From NCBI GenBank assembly GCA_002297965.1, contig DBLF01000109.1, positions 11,533-26,695 on the forward strand: DNA of 15,163 bases. The letters run 5' to 3'. The notes under the pieces are model-generated. The model saw nothing but the letters and a program-made list of their open reading frames with translations. It made no database searches and was not told the origin of the DNA. Made by a program: the position numbers and the translations under genes. Source of the stretch: Candidatus Segatella papionis (GTDB lineage Bacteria > Bacteroidota > Bacteroidia > Bacteroidales > Bacteroidaceae). Numbering within the stretch: the first letter of the stretch is position 1; each line of letters starts with the position of its first letter. Shown in pieces: positions 1 through 7,030 of the stretch.

Positions 1-354
1 TATTCCCTGCTTACCACTTTTGTTGCTATTCCGGCAGCCACACTCATTCTCTATCTTTGTGCGTTTCTGCTCATATTCTCCGTCTTCGCCCATATTTCCG
101 GCTTGGCTTTTATCTTCACATGGTTGACGAATACTACAGCCAAAATTCTCAGCTTCATCACCCATGCCACCAATGCCACTTTCAAGTTCACAAGTATGTT
201 GCCAGGAGCAAGCATCGAGCACATCCATCTATCCCTTCTCCAACTTACACTTTGCTACATAGCCATCCTTTGTCTCTTTTTAGCCCTCACCAAATGGAAC
301 AACATGAGGAATAAAGAGGTGAAAATACATCCCGTCAGCGGCTTGCCATTCTAA
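1..354 (+). CDS. ComEC/Rec2-family DNA uptake channel, C-terminal end (5' part outside window)
   Basis: An open frame enters from the left edge and gives 117 residues before a TAA at 352-354. It is very hydrophobic, with helices at about residues 4-30 and 80-97 of the fragment and a shorter one near 31-42. The segment SMLPGASIEHIHLSLLQ followed by a last membrane helix and a short basic tail resembles the end of the Competence domain of ComEC/Rec2 proteins, which form the inner-membrane channel for single-stranded DNA in natural transformation. No metallo-beta-lactamase-like domain follows, as is common in Bacteroidota members. Only the tail is visible, so the family call rests on this motif and the helix pattern. 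Another polytopic membrane protein is possible. Confidence 0.7.
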   Translation, partial: YSLLTTFVAIPAATLILYLCAFLLIFSVFAHISGLAFIFTWLTNTTAKILSFITHATNATFKFTSMLPGASIEHIHLSLLQLTLCYIAILCLFLALTKWNNMRNKEVKIHPVSGLPF

Positions 355-375
355 TTTACCCCTCCTATCTGGTAG

Positions 376-1790
376 TTATCCCATAACATTCATCGCTTGC
401 ACCTTTTCATCAACAAAGGCTCTTTCCTTTTCTGACAAGTGATATTTATCGTAAAGTAGAGAGTTTATCTCATCTATAGAGAGCGACCAATCAATATCCG
501 ATTGGTCCGAAAAGTCTTGCTGAGGCACAAACTTCCAAGTTTCTGGAGTCAGATGATGAGTAGATTTCATACCTCCCAACAATGCACGGACAAACTTGGT
601 AGCTACATATTTTCCTTCGCCAAATACGCTATTAGCACTAGCCATAAATACCTTGTAATCATCCAAATTTCTAACCTCTCTAATATAATCGCGTCTTACA
701 TATTTTAGCACACGAGCATTGTCCATTCGCCCAAGAATTCTGATATAATCATTGCCATCATCTGGCTTTTCGTCAAAGAACACCTGGGGCAAACGTTCAA
801 AGATAGCGGTAAGCCGTTCTTGACACCACAATATCACTCATCGACTTAAAGTCCTTTCGATTGATGACAGTCTGAATAATAGTGTTCAGTTCTTGATAGG
901 GAGTAAACAGACCGATAGGTCCTTTATGCACGGCATCATCCCTCACACTGATGGCAAGACCACCTTTGATTTCAGTATTGTCAAATATACTTTTCCCCCA
1001 AAATTTTAGAATCGCAAGATGTGGGTCACCCAACATTTTCTTGTTCCACTCTTTTGGCGTACTGCCGGCATTCGTCAGGAATCGAGCAGGATGTATCATC
1101 TCGACAAAGCCAGCCATTTCGTATGCAGAGTCCAAGAATTTATTATACAGAGGACCATTGTAGGTCTTCTGTTCTCCCACCGCATTGTCTTGATAAGGTG
1201 GGTTTCCTATTACTATACTAAAATCTAGTTCCTTCAAACTATTCATCAATATTTCTTTCTTTTTATTATTCAACAAATCGTATGTATTGAAATTCTCTAT
1301 CACATGACTGACGGGCATCCCCAACAAAGCATAAACCTTTCGAGTAAACTCATACGTCAAAGGCGAAGTTGGCAAAGAATACAGAGATTTTCTTACCTTG
1401 TCACCATATACTTTGAAGAGCGCATTGGCAAACTCGCCTTGCATTCTAATTCCCATCTTGGCATCTATCGGATACAAGGATTTCAATGCTTCAAGAATGT
1501 CATCGTTTGAGAGCAACTCTGCATCCACAGGAATATCCGTAGCTTCGTCCATGATACTCTTATTGGCAGAATAGGAATTGACCGCTTCAAGTATGTCATT
1601 TGGCTCCACTTCCCTCATCTTGTCCTTATTGACCATGATGATAGGAGATATTCTGAGCTCTTCGGCTATACGGTCGCTCAGTTTAGCATTTCCCTTCTTG
1701 TCAGTATTGACATTGTATATCTGAGCCTTCGCCTCTTGCATCCGGAACATTCTTCCTGGTTCAAAATCCACAAGGAGCGTCTGAGGTTAA
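376..1790 (-). pseudogene. Truncated, frameshifted helicase/N6-adenine methylase (Eco57I-type restriction-modification remnant)
   Basis: Two overlapping minus-strand frames make up one decayed gene. The upstream frame (1771-797, 324 codons from a GTG) has the adenine-methylase catalytic motif IV as IGNPPYQ at residues 188-194. The downstream frame (837-376, 153 codons) continues the same protein: ERLTAIFERLP picks up where SRTAYR leaves off. The open frame extends back to a stop at 1790, and its first residues (TLLVDFEPGR) resemble the linker after a helicase domain in large helicase-methylase fusions. The helicase and the S-adenosylmethionine motif I (FxGxG type) are not in the window. About 475 residues remain, against roughly 1000 or more in intact fusions (family knowledge). 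An 8-bp deletion of one copy of GGCTTACC at 808-815 would explain the frameshift. Almost certainly inactive. Confidence 0.8.
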
Positions 1791-1828
1791 TTGTTTATAT
1801 TTCATCAATGCAAAAATAATTAATCTCT

Positions 1829-1857
1829 GGGAGACAGCGGTCTCCCTTTTTAATTTT
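1829..1857 (+). terminator. Hairpin terminator with no evident upstream gene
   Basis: GGGAGAC (1829-1835), loop AGCG, GTCTCCC (1840-1846), then TTTTTAATTTT. This is a textbook intrinsic terminator on the plus strand. The only sequence upstream of it is the minus-strand methylase relic, so it may have belonged to a gene that has been lost. Confidence 0.6.
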
Positions 1858-2112
1858 ATTGCATTGCCCATTGAATTTCTTGACATAGCTCAATTCATGG
1901 GGGCTTCTCGCCCCCAAACCCCTCGGTGTTTTCAGGTATAGATTATTAAGTCTGAACCACCTCAGAATCGTGCACTTCTATTGAGAACTTGCCCTAAGAA
2001 AAATCTTTTGCATTTCATTTTTCCTTTCACAATCCTAGTTTCCTCCCTTATATTCAGCGGTTTAAGTGTGAAGGCATTTTTTATTGGATGCCCCAAAAGA
2101 AGCGTGTCGTTT

Positions 2113-2193
2113 AAGAGAGAAAAGGAGAAGGGGAAGAAGGGACAAGAAAATAGGAAAAGAAGGAGAAAAAAACACGAAACGAGGGAAAAAAGA
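2113..2193 (+). other. Polypurine tract
   Basis: Only five pyrimidines occur in 81 nt on the plus strand (2143, 2151, 2173, 2175, 2180). Such strand asymmetry can favour unusual DNA structure, but no function can be read from it. Confidence 0.6.
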
Positions 2194-2209
2194 CGCTTTT
2201 CTTGCATTG

Positions 2210-2297
2210 GCTGACTATAGTCAGCCAATTAGATGACTTTAGTCAGCCATACGGATGAGCCTAGTCATCTATATAGATGAGCCTAGTCGGCCGACTC
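2210..2297. repeat. Array of four 22-bp palindromic tandem repeats
   Basis: Four units start at 2210, 2232, 2254 and 2276, exactly 22 bp apart, with approximate consensus GATGAsyyTAGTCAGCCA plus four AT-rich bases. The array is a chain of palindromes: a perfect 24-bp palindrome at 2206-2229, TGACTttAGTCA in unit 2 (2234-2245), a perfect 16-bp TCATCTATATAGATGA at 2265-2280, and AGTCGGCCGACT at 2285-2296. The units differ in sequence but keep self-complementarity. It lies about 250 bp upstream of the VapE-like gene. Spacers are far too short for CRISPR. Possible roles are protein-binding iterons or RNA structure. Confidence 0.85.
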
Positions 2298-2397
2298 GAA
2301 AGAGACGTTACTTTTCCTCCAAAAACTGGTATTTTTTCCCTCAAATCAAGTCCTTTTCTCCCCTTGCAATTTCTTGTAACATTTCTCAAGAAAAGTA

Positions 2398-2428
2398 TTG
2401 CAAATGCTTTATTTATGTTGTATCTTTG
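2398..2428 (+). promoter_or_regulatory. Bacteroidota-type promoter upstream of the VapE-like gene
   Basis: TTGC (2398-2401), a 19-bp spacer, then TATCTTTG (2421-2428) match the -33/-7 pattern. A second -7 box with the same sequence lies at 2487-2494, but no good -33 element precedes it. The two boxes flank the inverted repeat at 2432-2492. Confidence 0.55.
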
Positions 2429-2431
2429 CAG

Positions 2432-2492
2432 AAGATAAGCTGCACTCGGCAATTTGAAAGCAAGCTTTCATTGCGCTCATTTGCATTATCTT
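2432..2492. repeat. Long imperfect inverted repeat in the VapE-like leader
   Basis: The core is TGAAAGC-AA-GCTTTCA (2455-2470). The arms extend with mismatches: AAGATAAGCTGCA on the left pairs with TTTGCATTATCTT on the right, and GGCAA pairs with TTGC. The outermost bases overlap the distal -7 box (2487-2494), so folding or protein binding could affect initiation or the leader RNA. Confidence 0.6.
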
Positions 2493-2548
2493 TGCATCAA
2501 AATATATAGATTATCACCAAAAAGAAACTGATAAAATCTTTCAAAGAC

Positions 2549-3913
2549 ATGAACATAACACAAACATTGAAGAGACTGATTGACAATACTCAGTATGTCG
2601 CAGCTCTCGAAAAGCAGAACCATCTGCTGAAAGAAAACCTCCGGCAGGAGAAAGACAATCTTCAGAAACAGCTAGAAGACTTCCAGAAGGAGAAGGAACA
2701 AGAATGCATCGACGAAGAAGTGAAGTACCAAAAGCGAAGCCGCAACTACCTCCGCCCTATCGACGACATGCAGAAGTGGCTGCTCGAAAACTACGAGTTC
2801 CGCTACAATGTCATCACCGATGTTTTCGAGTATCGCAAGAAAAAGGCTTACACTGATGAAAAGATGAAAGCTACAAAAGCTGAGAATGAGTTTGAAATCA
2901 TCGACAAGTATGCCATCAACACCATCGCCATCGAGGTGCAAGAGGCTGGCATCTTCGTGAGAGACCATTTCGTGGAACGACTCATCAAGTCGAAGTATGC
3001 CAAGCCTTATCATCCCGTACGCACCTATATCAACAAGGTGAGAGGCACATGGGATGGCAAGGAGCGAATCGACGACTTCTTGCGCCGTATCAACCACTCT
3101 GATTACTGCCAGAAGATGGGAAGAATTTGGCTTCGTGCGATGGTGGCACAAATGGCTGGCTATGACGAGAAGCATGCCAATAGCGTGATGCTCACCTTGG
3201 TTTCACCCGCTCAAGGATTACACAAAAGCACCTTTCTTAGAAGCTTGTTGCCCAACGTATTAAAAGATTACTACACAGATGATTTCTCCTTGAATCAAAA
3301 GGGAAATGCACAACGTAAGATTGTGGAGTTCGCCATCATTAATGACGATGAGCTAGACAAGGAGAGTCCCAAGAAGATGCCGCTGTTGAAGACCTTGATG
3401 CAAACCATGAAACCTAGTTTCATCGGTGCCTACAAGAAAAACTTCAACCGTCTGCCCCGCTCGGCTTCGTTCACGGGAACCAGCAACCAACGAGAGCTGC
3501 TCACCGACCGAACAGGCTCTCGACGTTTCTTGATTCTTGAGCCAGAAGGCATCATCGACGTGGAGGACATCGAACACAACCAAATCTACGCCCAGCTGCT
3601 CGACGAGATAGAGCATGGCGAGCCATACTTCTTCTCAAAGGCAGAAGAAAAGGAAATGCAACTGCACAACCAACCCTACTATGTGAAGAACGACCTGGAG
3701 AAAGCCATCACCTCCTGCTTCAAGACCCCGGAAGGAGATGAAAAGGGAGAGAAACTGACTGCCGGCATCATCTTGAAGAAAATGAAAAGCAGACACATCA
3801 AGGGCATCCAGGACATCACGCTCAATCCTTTCAGCAAAGTGCTGACTCGACTCTTCGGAAATCCAGAGCATACCCGATTTGGCAACCTCTACCATGTCTT
3901 CGAAATCGCATAG
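2549..3913 (+). CDS. VapE-like (virulence-associated E) P-loop ATPase with DUF3874-like C terminus
   Basis: 454 residues from an ATG. Residues 18-60 form a charged probable coiled coil, and a conserved-looking N-terminal module follows (about 67-165). The ATPase core shows a Walker-A-like SPAQGLHKST (219-228), an acidic Walker-B-like IINDDELD (263-270), a sensor-like FTGTSNQ (308-314) and DRTGSRRF (320-327), which carries the probable arginine finger of VapE/primase-helicase proteins. The C-terminal 60 residues (about 398-454) resemble the DUF3874 domain of Bacteroides VapE proteins. Members usually sit on phages, islands or integrated elements and are thought to act in their replication. The position normally held by Gly before the Walker Lys is His (GLHKS). 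No integrase, capsid or mobilisation gene is nearby, so the gene looks orphaned. It is convergent with the HU-like gene. Confidence 0.8.
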   Translation: MNITQTLKRLIDNTQYVAALEKQNHLLKENLRQEKDNLQKQLEDFQKEKEQECIDEEVKYQKRSRNYLRPIDDMQKWLLENYEFRYNVITDVFEYRKKKAYTDEKMKATKAENEFEIIDKYAINTIAIEVQEAGIFVRDHFVERLIKSKYAKPYHPVRTYINKVRGTWDGKERIDDFLRRINHSDYCQKMGRIWLRAMVAQMAGYDEKHANSVMLTLVSPAQGLHKSTFLRSLLPNVLKDYYTDDFSLNQKGNAQRKIVEFAIINDDELDKESPKKMPLLKTLMQTMKPSFIGAYKKNFNRLPRSASFTGTSNQRELLTDRTGSRRFLILEPEGIIDVEDIEHNQIYAQLLDEIEHGEPYFFSKAEEKEMQLHNQPYYVKNDLEKAITSCFKTPEGDEKGEKLTAGIILKKMKSRHIKGIQDITLNPFSKVLTRLFGNPEHTRFGNLYHVFEIA

Positions 3914-3942
3914 AAAAAGCAAGCATCAACACACTCGTAAGC

Positions 3943-4012
3943 AAAAAGTCCTTTCACACTCAACTCCCTGTGTTCCAAAGAGAACAGGAACTTTGTGAAA
4001 GGACTTTTATCT
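3943..4012. terminator. Bidirectional terminator between the VapE-like and HU-like genes
   Basis: A perfect 15-bp stem pairs AAAAGTCCTTTCACA (3944-3958) with TGTGAAAGGACTTTT (3994-4008); a smaller TGTTC/GAACA hairpin lies in its loop. A-runs on the left and T-runs on the right let it serve both convergent genes. Confidence 0.9.
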
Positions 4013-4053
4013 TTTGCTAAAAAAATATTCTCACAACAGCTCATAAGCTATTC

Positions 4054-4716
4054 CTAGACACCTATTCTGCGATAGATATACAATCTGCCCTCTTTCTCAC
4101 GAGTCATCTTCGGAAACTCGCCCTCGCAGTAATCATTCAGCACTTTCTGGGCATGATACTTGGTGACACCATGGAGATCCATCAGATTGCGCACGGTGAT
4201 ATATCCATGCTTACGGCAATAGTTGGTGATGTCGAGCAATTCCTGCGATTGCTCCTTGGCAGGCATACTGCCCTTGTAGGGATGATGAGAACAACCTACA
4301 TGATAGTTGCAACGAAACTCTCGTTCGAACTCCTTGGTGACCCTTACCTCAAAACCTTCCAATGCCACCTCATTAGCAGGAATACGATCGCCCTCATGAT
4401 ACACCTTATGCCAAACCTTGCCATTCTCATCTTGATGATCAACCAATTTGAGCTTTGGACGGATGATGAACATATCGCCGACCTTCACCTCCATACCCTG
4501 CCAAAGGGCGGTCATCGTCTCATTCTTGACAGCCTCCATGGCAGCAAGAAATTGGGTTGGCGACATCTGGTTGTGCTGTCGCATCCCATTTCGCATATCC
4601 TTGAAGTCATAGATATCGTTATGTACAAACATAGGATGAATTAAATACTCACCGCTCTCGTCCTTCATCGGAGTGCGGTGCTCGATATATTTTATCGAAC
4701 CGGTAGCTCTTGGCAT
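4054..4716 (-). CDS. HU-like DNA-binding protein fused to a winged helix-turn-helix
   Basis: 220 residues from the ATG at 4716. An in-frame GTG at 4758 would add 14 residues, but MPRATGSIKY is the more typical beginning. Residues 1-136 resemble the Bacteroidota HU/IHF-like domain (HU domain fused to wHTH, Ig or Gly-rich motif), including VKVGDMFIIRPKLKL (78-92) and a basic EVRVTKEFEREFRCNY strand (123-138). Residues 153-217 look like a winged helix: LLDITNYCRKHGYITVRNL, a second helix at 184-197, then a basic wing RLYIYRRIGV. Such proteins bind and bend DNA and often occur next to VapE-like genes in Bacteroides and Prevotella (established association, from memory). The gene is convergent with the VapE-like gene. 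The natural binding target is unknown; the palindromic array upstream of the VapE-like gene is one speculative candidate. Confidence 0.75.
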   Translation of the reverse strand: MPRATGSIKYIEHRTPMKDESGEYLIHPMFVHNDIYDFKDMRNGMRQHNQMSPTQFLAAMEAVKNETMTALWQGMEVKVGDMFIIRPKLKLVDHQDENGKVWHKVYHEGDRIPANEVALEGFEVRVTKEFEREFRCNYHVGCSHHPYKGSMPAKEQSQELLDITNYCRKHGYITVRNLMDLHGVTKYHAQKVLNDYCEGEFPKMTREKEGRLYIYRRIGV

Positions 4717-4778
4717 AATTGTTATGATTTTATTAAGTTCTGCGAAAAAAGCTCCCACATGAAGTTTCTCTCACCCTG

Positions 4779-4807
4779 CAAAGATACAAAAAATAATCGT
4801 AACACAA
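4779..4807 (-). promoter_or_regulatory. Probable promoter of the HU-wHTH gene
   Basis: Read on the minus strand, TATCTTTG (4786-4779) is a perfect -7 box, with a partial -33 TTG about 18 bp upstream (4807-4805). It predicts a leader of about 55 nt to the ATG at 4716. Confidence 0.55.
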
Positions 4808-4932
4808 GCAGAAAGAAGGAAAAACTTCTATATATAATAAGGTGTACGCACACAAAGGCTCTATTTTAACCTTTACAAAAAGTTAAAAAAGTGTCTTTTT
4901 TCTAGTTTTTCCTCATTTTTTCTTTCTTTTTG

Positions 4933-4963
4933 TTTGCTAATTCAAAGAAAAAGTGTACCTTTG
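4933..4963 (+). promoter_or_regulatory. gdhA promoter
   Basis: TTTG (4933-4936), 19 bp, TACCTTTG (4956-4963): a full match to the Bacteroidota primary-sigma promoter, about 50 nt before the start codon. The whole 33-bp element, spacer included, recurs almost unchanged before the sigma-factor gene at 10086-10116. Confidence 0.85.
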
Positions 4964-5014
4964 CAACTGCAAACAAGGAAATAAAAATTTTAAACCCAAT
5001 AAAAGATTAAGATT

Positions 5015-6349
5015 ATGAAAGCATCAGAAGTAATCGCGAATCTTCAGAGAAGATTCCCTAATGAGCCTGAGTACATCCAGGCAGTTAGTCAGGTACTTGG
5101 CACTATCGAGGAAGAGTACAACAAGCACCCTGAGTTTGAGAAGGCAAACCTCATCGAGCGTCTTTGCATTCCAGATCGTGTCATCGAGTTCCGTGTATCA
5201 TGGGTAGATGACAAGGGTAACGTACAGACTAACATGGGGTACCGTATCCAGCACAACAACGTGATTGGCCCATACAAGGGAGGTCTTCGTTTCCACAAGT
5301 CAGTTAACTTGGGTATCTTGAAGTTCTTGGCTTTCGAGCAGACATTCAAGAACTCTCTTACAACTCTCCCTATGGGTGGTGCCAAGGGTGGTTCTGATTT
5401 CTCACCACGTGGTAAGAGTAATGCTGAGGTGATGCGTTTCTGCCAGGCTTTCATGACAGAGCTATATCGCCACATCGGTCCAGACGAGGATGTTCCTGCT
5501 GGTGACATCGGTGTAGGTGGTCGTGAGGTAGGCTACTTGTTCGGTATGTACAAGAAGTTGACTCATCAGTTCCAGGGCATCTTGACTGGTAAGGGTCAGG
5601 AGTTCGGTGGATCTCTCATCCGTCCTGAGGCTACAGGTTATGGTAACGTCTACTTCCTCCTCAATATGCTCGCAACCAAGAACATCGACATCAAGGGCAA
5701 GACTGTTTTGGTATCTGGTTCTGGTAACGTGGCTCAATATACCATGGAGAAGTTGATTGAGTTGGGTGCTAAGCCTGTTACATGTTCCGACTCTAATGGT
5801 TACATCTACGACCCAGATGGTATCGACCGTGAGAAGCTCGACTACATCATGGAGCTCAAGAACGTAGAGCGTGGTCGTATCAAGGAATATGCTGAGAAAT
5901 ACGGTGTGAAGTATGTAGAGGGTGCTAAGCCTTGGTTTGAGAAGGCAGACATCGCTCTCCCATCAGCTACACAGAACGAAATCAACGAGGAGGCTGCCAA
6001 GGCTCTCATCGCCAACGGTGTTATCGCAGTGAGCGAGGGTGCCAACATGCCATCTACTCCAGAGGCTATCAAGGTATTCCAGGACGCTAAGATTCTCTAC
6101 GCTCCAGGTAAGGCTGCCAACGCCGGTGGTGTTGCTGTATCAGGTTTGGAGATGAGCCAGAACTCTGAGCGCTTGAAGTGGACTCGTGAGGAGGTTGATG
6201 CCAAGCTTCACGCTATCATGAATGATATCCACGCTAACTGCGTGAAGTATGGCACACAAGCCGATGGCTATGTTAACTACGTAAAGGGTGCCAACGTTGC
6301 TGGCTTCTTGAAGGTAGCCAAGGCTATGATGGCTCAGGGTATCGTATAA
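5015..6349 (+). CDS. gdhA: Glutamate dehydrogenase, hexameric NADP-type
   Basis: 444 residues, the usual length of bacterial hexameric glutamate dehydrogenases. The enzyme makes glutamate from 2-oxoglutarate and ammonium with NAD(P)H in the cytoplasm, a main route of ammonium assimilation in gut Bacteroidales. The catalytic signature PMGGAKGGSDF places the substrate Lys at 124, and PAGD gives the catalytic Asp at 164. The nucleotide-binding loop GSGNVA is at 235-240, followed by CSDSNG (257-262), an arrangement typical of the NADP-preferring form. ANAGGVAVSGLEMSQN near the C terminus is also family-typical. The gene stands alone, with its own strong promoter and a bidirectional terminator. 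Coenzyme preference is inferred from sequence similarity and not proven. Confidence 0.97.
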   Translation: MKASEVIANLQRRFPNEPEYIQAVSQVLGTIEEEYNKHPEFEKANLIERLCIPDRVIEFRVSWVDDKGNVQTNMGYRIQHNNVIGPYKGGLRFHKSVNLGILKFLAFEQTFKNSLTTLPMGGAKGGSDFSPRGKSNAEVMRFCQAFMTELYRHIGPDEDVPAGDIGVGGREVGYLFGMYKKLTHQFQGILTGKGQEFGGSLIRPEATGYGNVYFLLNMLATKNIDIKGKTVLVSGSGNVAQYTMEKLIELGAKPVTCSDSNGYIYDPDGIDREKLDYIMELKNVERGRIKEYAEKYGVKYVEGAKPWFEKADIALPSATQNEINEEAAKALIANGVIAVSEGANMPSTPEAIKVFQDAKILYAPGKAANAGGVAVSGLEMSQNSERLKWTREEVDAKLHAIMNDIHANCVKYGTQADGYVNYVKGANVAGFLKVAKAMMAQGIV

Positions 6350-6374
6350 TGCAAAAAAGGCATTCGACAAATAA

Positions 6375-6413
6375 TAAAAAAGCGGCCAGTTCATTCGAGC
6401 TGGTCGCTTTTTT
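6375..6413. terminator. gdhA terminator (bidirectional)
   Basis: GCGGCCAG (6382-6389) pairs with CTGGTCGC (6400-6407) with one G-U pair, between a run of six A and a run of six T. Confidence 0.9.
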
Positions 6414-6428
6414 ATATCCATAAACATC

Positions 6429-6456
6429 AAAAAAAAATGAAGTGAACTACACTTCT
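6429..6456 (-). terminator. Terminator of the minus-strand DUF1232 gene
   Basis: On the minus strand GAAGTG (6455-6450), loop TAGTT, CACTTC (6444-6439) is followed by a run of nine T after one A. It is placed to stop transcripts from the DUF1232/YkvA-like gene before they reach gdhA. Confidence 0.7.
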
Positions 6457-6509
6457 TATCAATAAAGCGAAGAACACTTCATATCCATGATTCTCATCTG
6501 GCGGTATCA

Positions 6510-6917
6510 TCAAACTGGAGTATCCTCAGGATTCTCCTTAAACAAGTCATCTACGTTTGGAAGCTCATCTTCATCGAACCATTTAGTAAGCTTTCCATAC
6601 GCTTTCTGCTTGGCATCCTCAGAGACATCACCCCACACCTTATGGAGAACAAAGATAAGCACAGCCAAGTCATCGCTCAATCCCGCTATAGGAATGGCAT
6701 CCGGTATCACATCAAGCGGACTAATCAAGTAGCCCAAGGCGCCTATGATCATCGCCTTGTCTTTCATCGCCACCTTGTCACTCTCCAACGTATAGTAGAG
6801 GATGAGCGCCGCATAAACCATCTTGGCACCAGCACGCTTTGCAACGTGCGAAATCTTCTCGACAAATGCACTTTGAGTGAACTTGTCCTTGTAAGCCATA
6901 AAGTCGGGTAAATTCAT
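6510..6917 (-). CDS. YkvA-like DUF1232 membrane-associated protein
   Basis: 135 residues from an ATG. The central part (about 52-95) contains IIGALGYLISPLDVIPDAIP followed by GLSDDLAVLIFVLHKVW, the hallmark of the DUF1232/YkvA family: a hydrophobic stretch with the conserved SPLDxIPD loop, then DDLAV. The function of the family is not established. A hydrophobic stretch at 33-43 and the DUF1232 core suggest membrane association. The C terminus is acidic (WFDEDELPNVDDLF). It lies downstream of another minus-strand membrane-protein gene with a 113-bp gap, and no clear -7 box was found in that gap, so the two may be transcribed together. Confidence 0.85.
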   Translation of the reverse strand: MNLPDFMAYKDKFTQSAFVEKISHVAKRAGAKMVYAALILYYTLESDKVAMKDKAMIIGALGYLISPLDVIPDAIPIAGLSDDLAVLIFVLHKVWGDVSEDAKQKAYGKLTKWFDEDELPNVDDLFKENPEDTPV

Positions 6918-7030
6918 ATTCTATATATAATTAAGAATGAATAAATATTGTTCTAGAGAAACCTATCTTATATCTTCTTTGCAACTTAATCTCCCTATCT
7001 TCGATGCAATTTAGCTCCCTTTCTGCTTCC

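Larger units (their letters stand above)
1791..2548. other. 758-bp gene-free, structured intergenic region
   Basis: I find no convincing gene here. Short frames on both strands cover the low-complexity tract and the repeats and lack recognisable protein character. From left to right the region holds a terminator hairpin (1829-1857), an AT-rich stretch with no recognised signal, an 81-nt polypurine tract (2113-2193), four 22-bp palindromic repeats (2210-2297), and two Bacteroidota-type -7 boxes around a long imperfect inverted repeat (2421-2494) ahead of the VapE-like gene. Confidence 0.7.

Noticed and set aside
1761..1818. Functional start for the methylase at ATG 1805, with -7 box TATTTTTG at 1818-1811
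   Set aside because: The ATG opens a 14-codon frame ending in a stop and not in the methylase frame, and no -33 element is present at the right distance.
1962..2228. Small proteins on either strand of the purine-rich region
   Set aside because: The readings are low-complexity Lys/Arg/Glu or Phe/Leu/Ser translations of the polypurine tract and the palindrome, with no domain character and no promoter.
2206..2300. CRISPR array
   Set aside because: Repeats are 22 bp end to end with no 25-40-bp unique spacers and there are no cas genes. The units themselves vary.
6981..7026. Direct repeat GCAACTTAATCTCCCT / GCAATTTAGCTCCCT
   Set aside because: Two imperfect copies 25 bp apart between two minus-strand genes; too short and diverged to claim a function.
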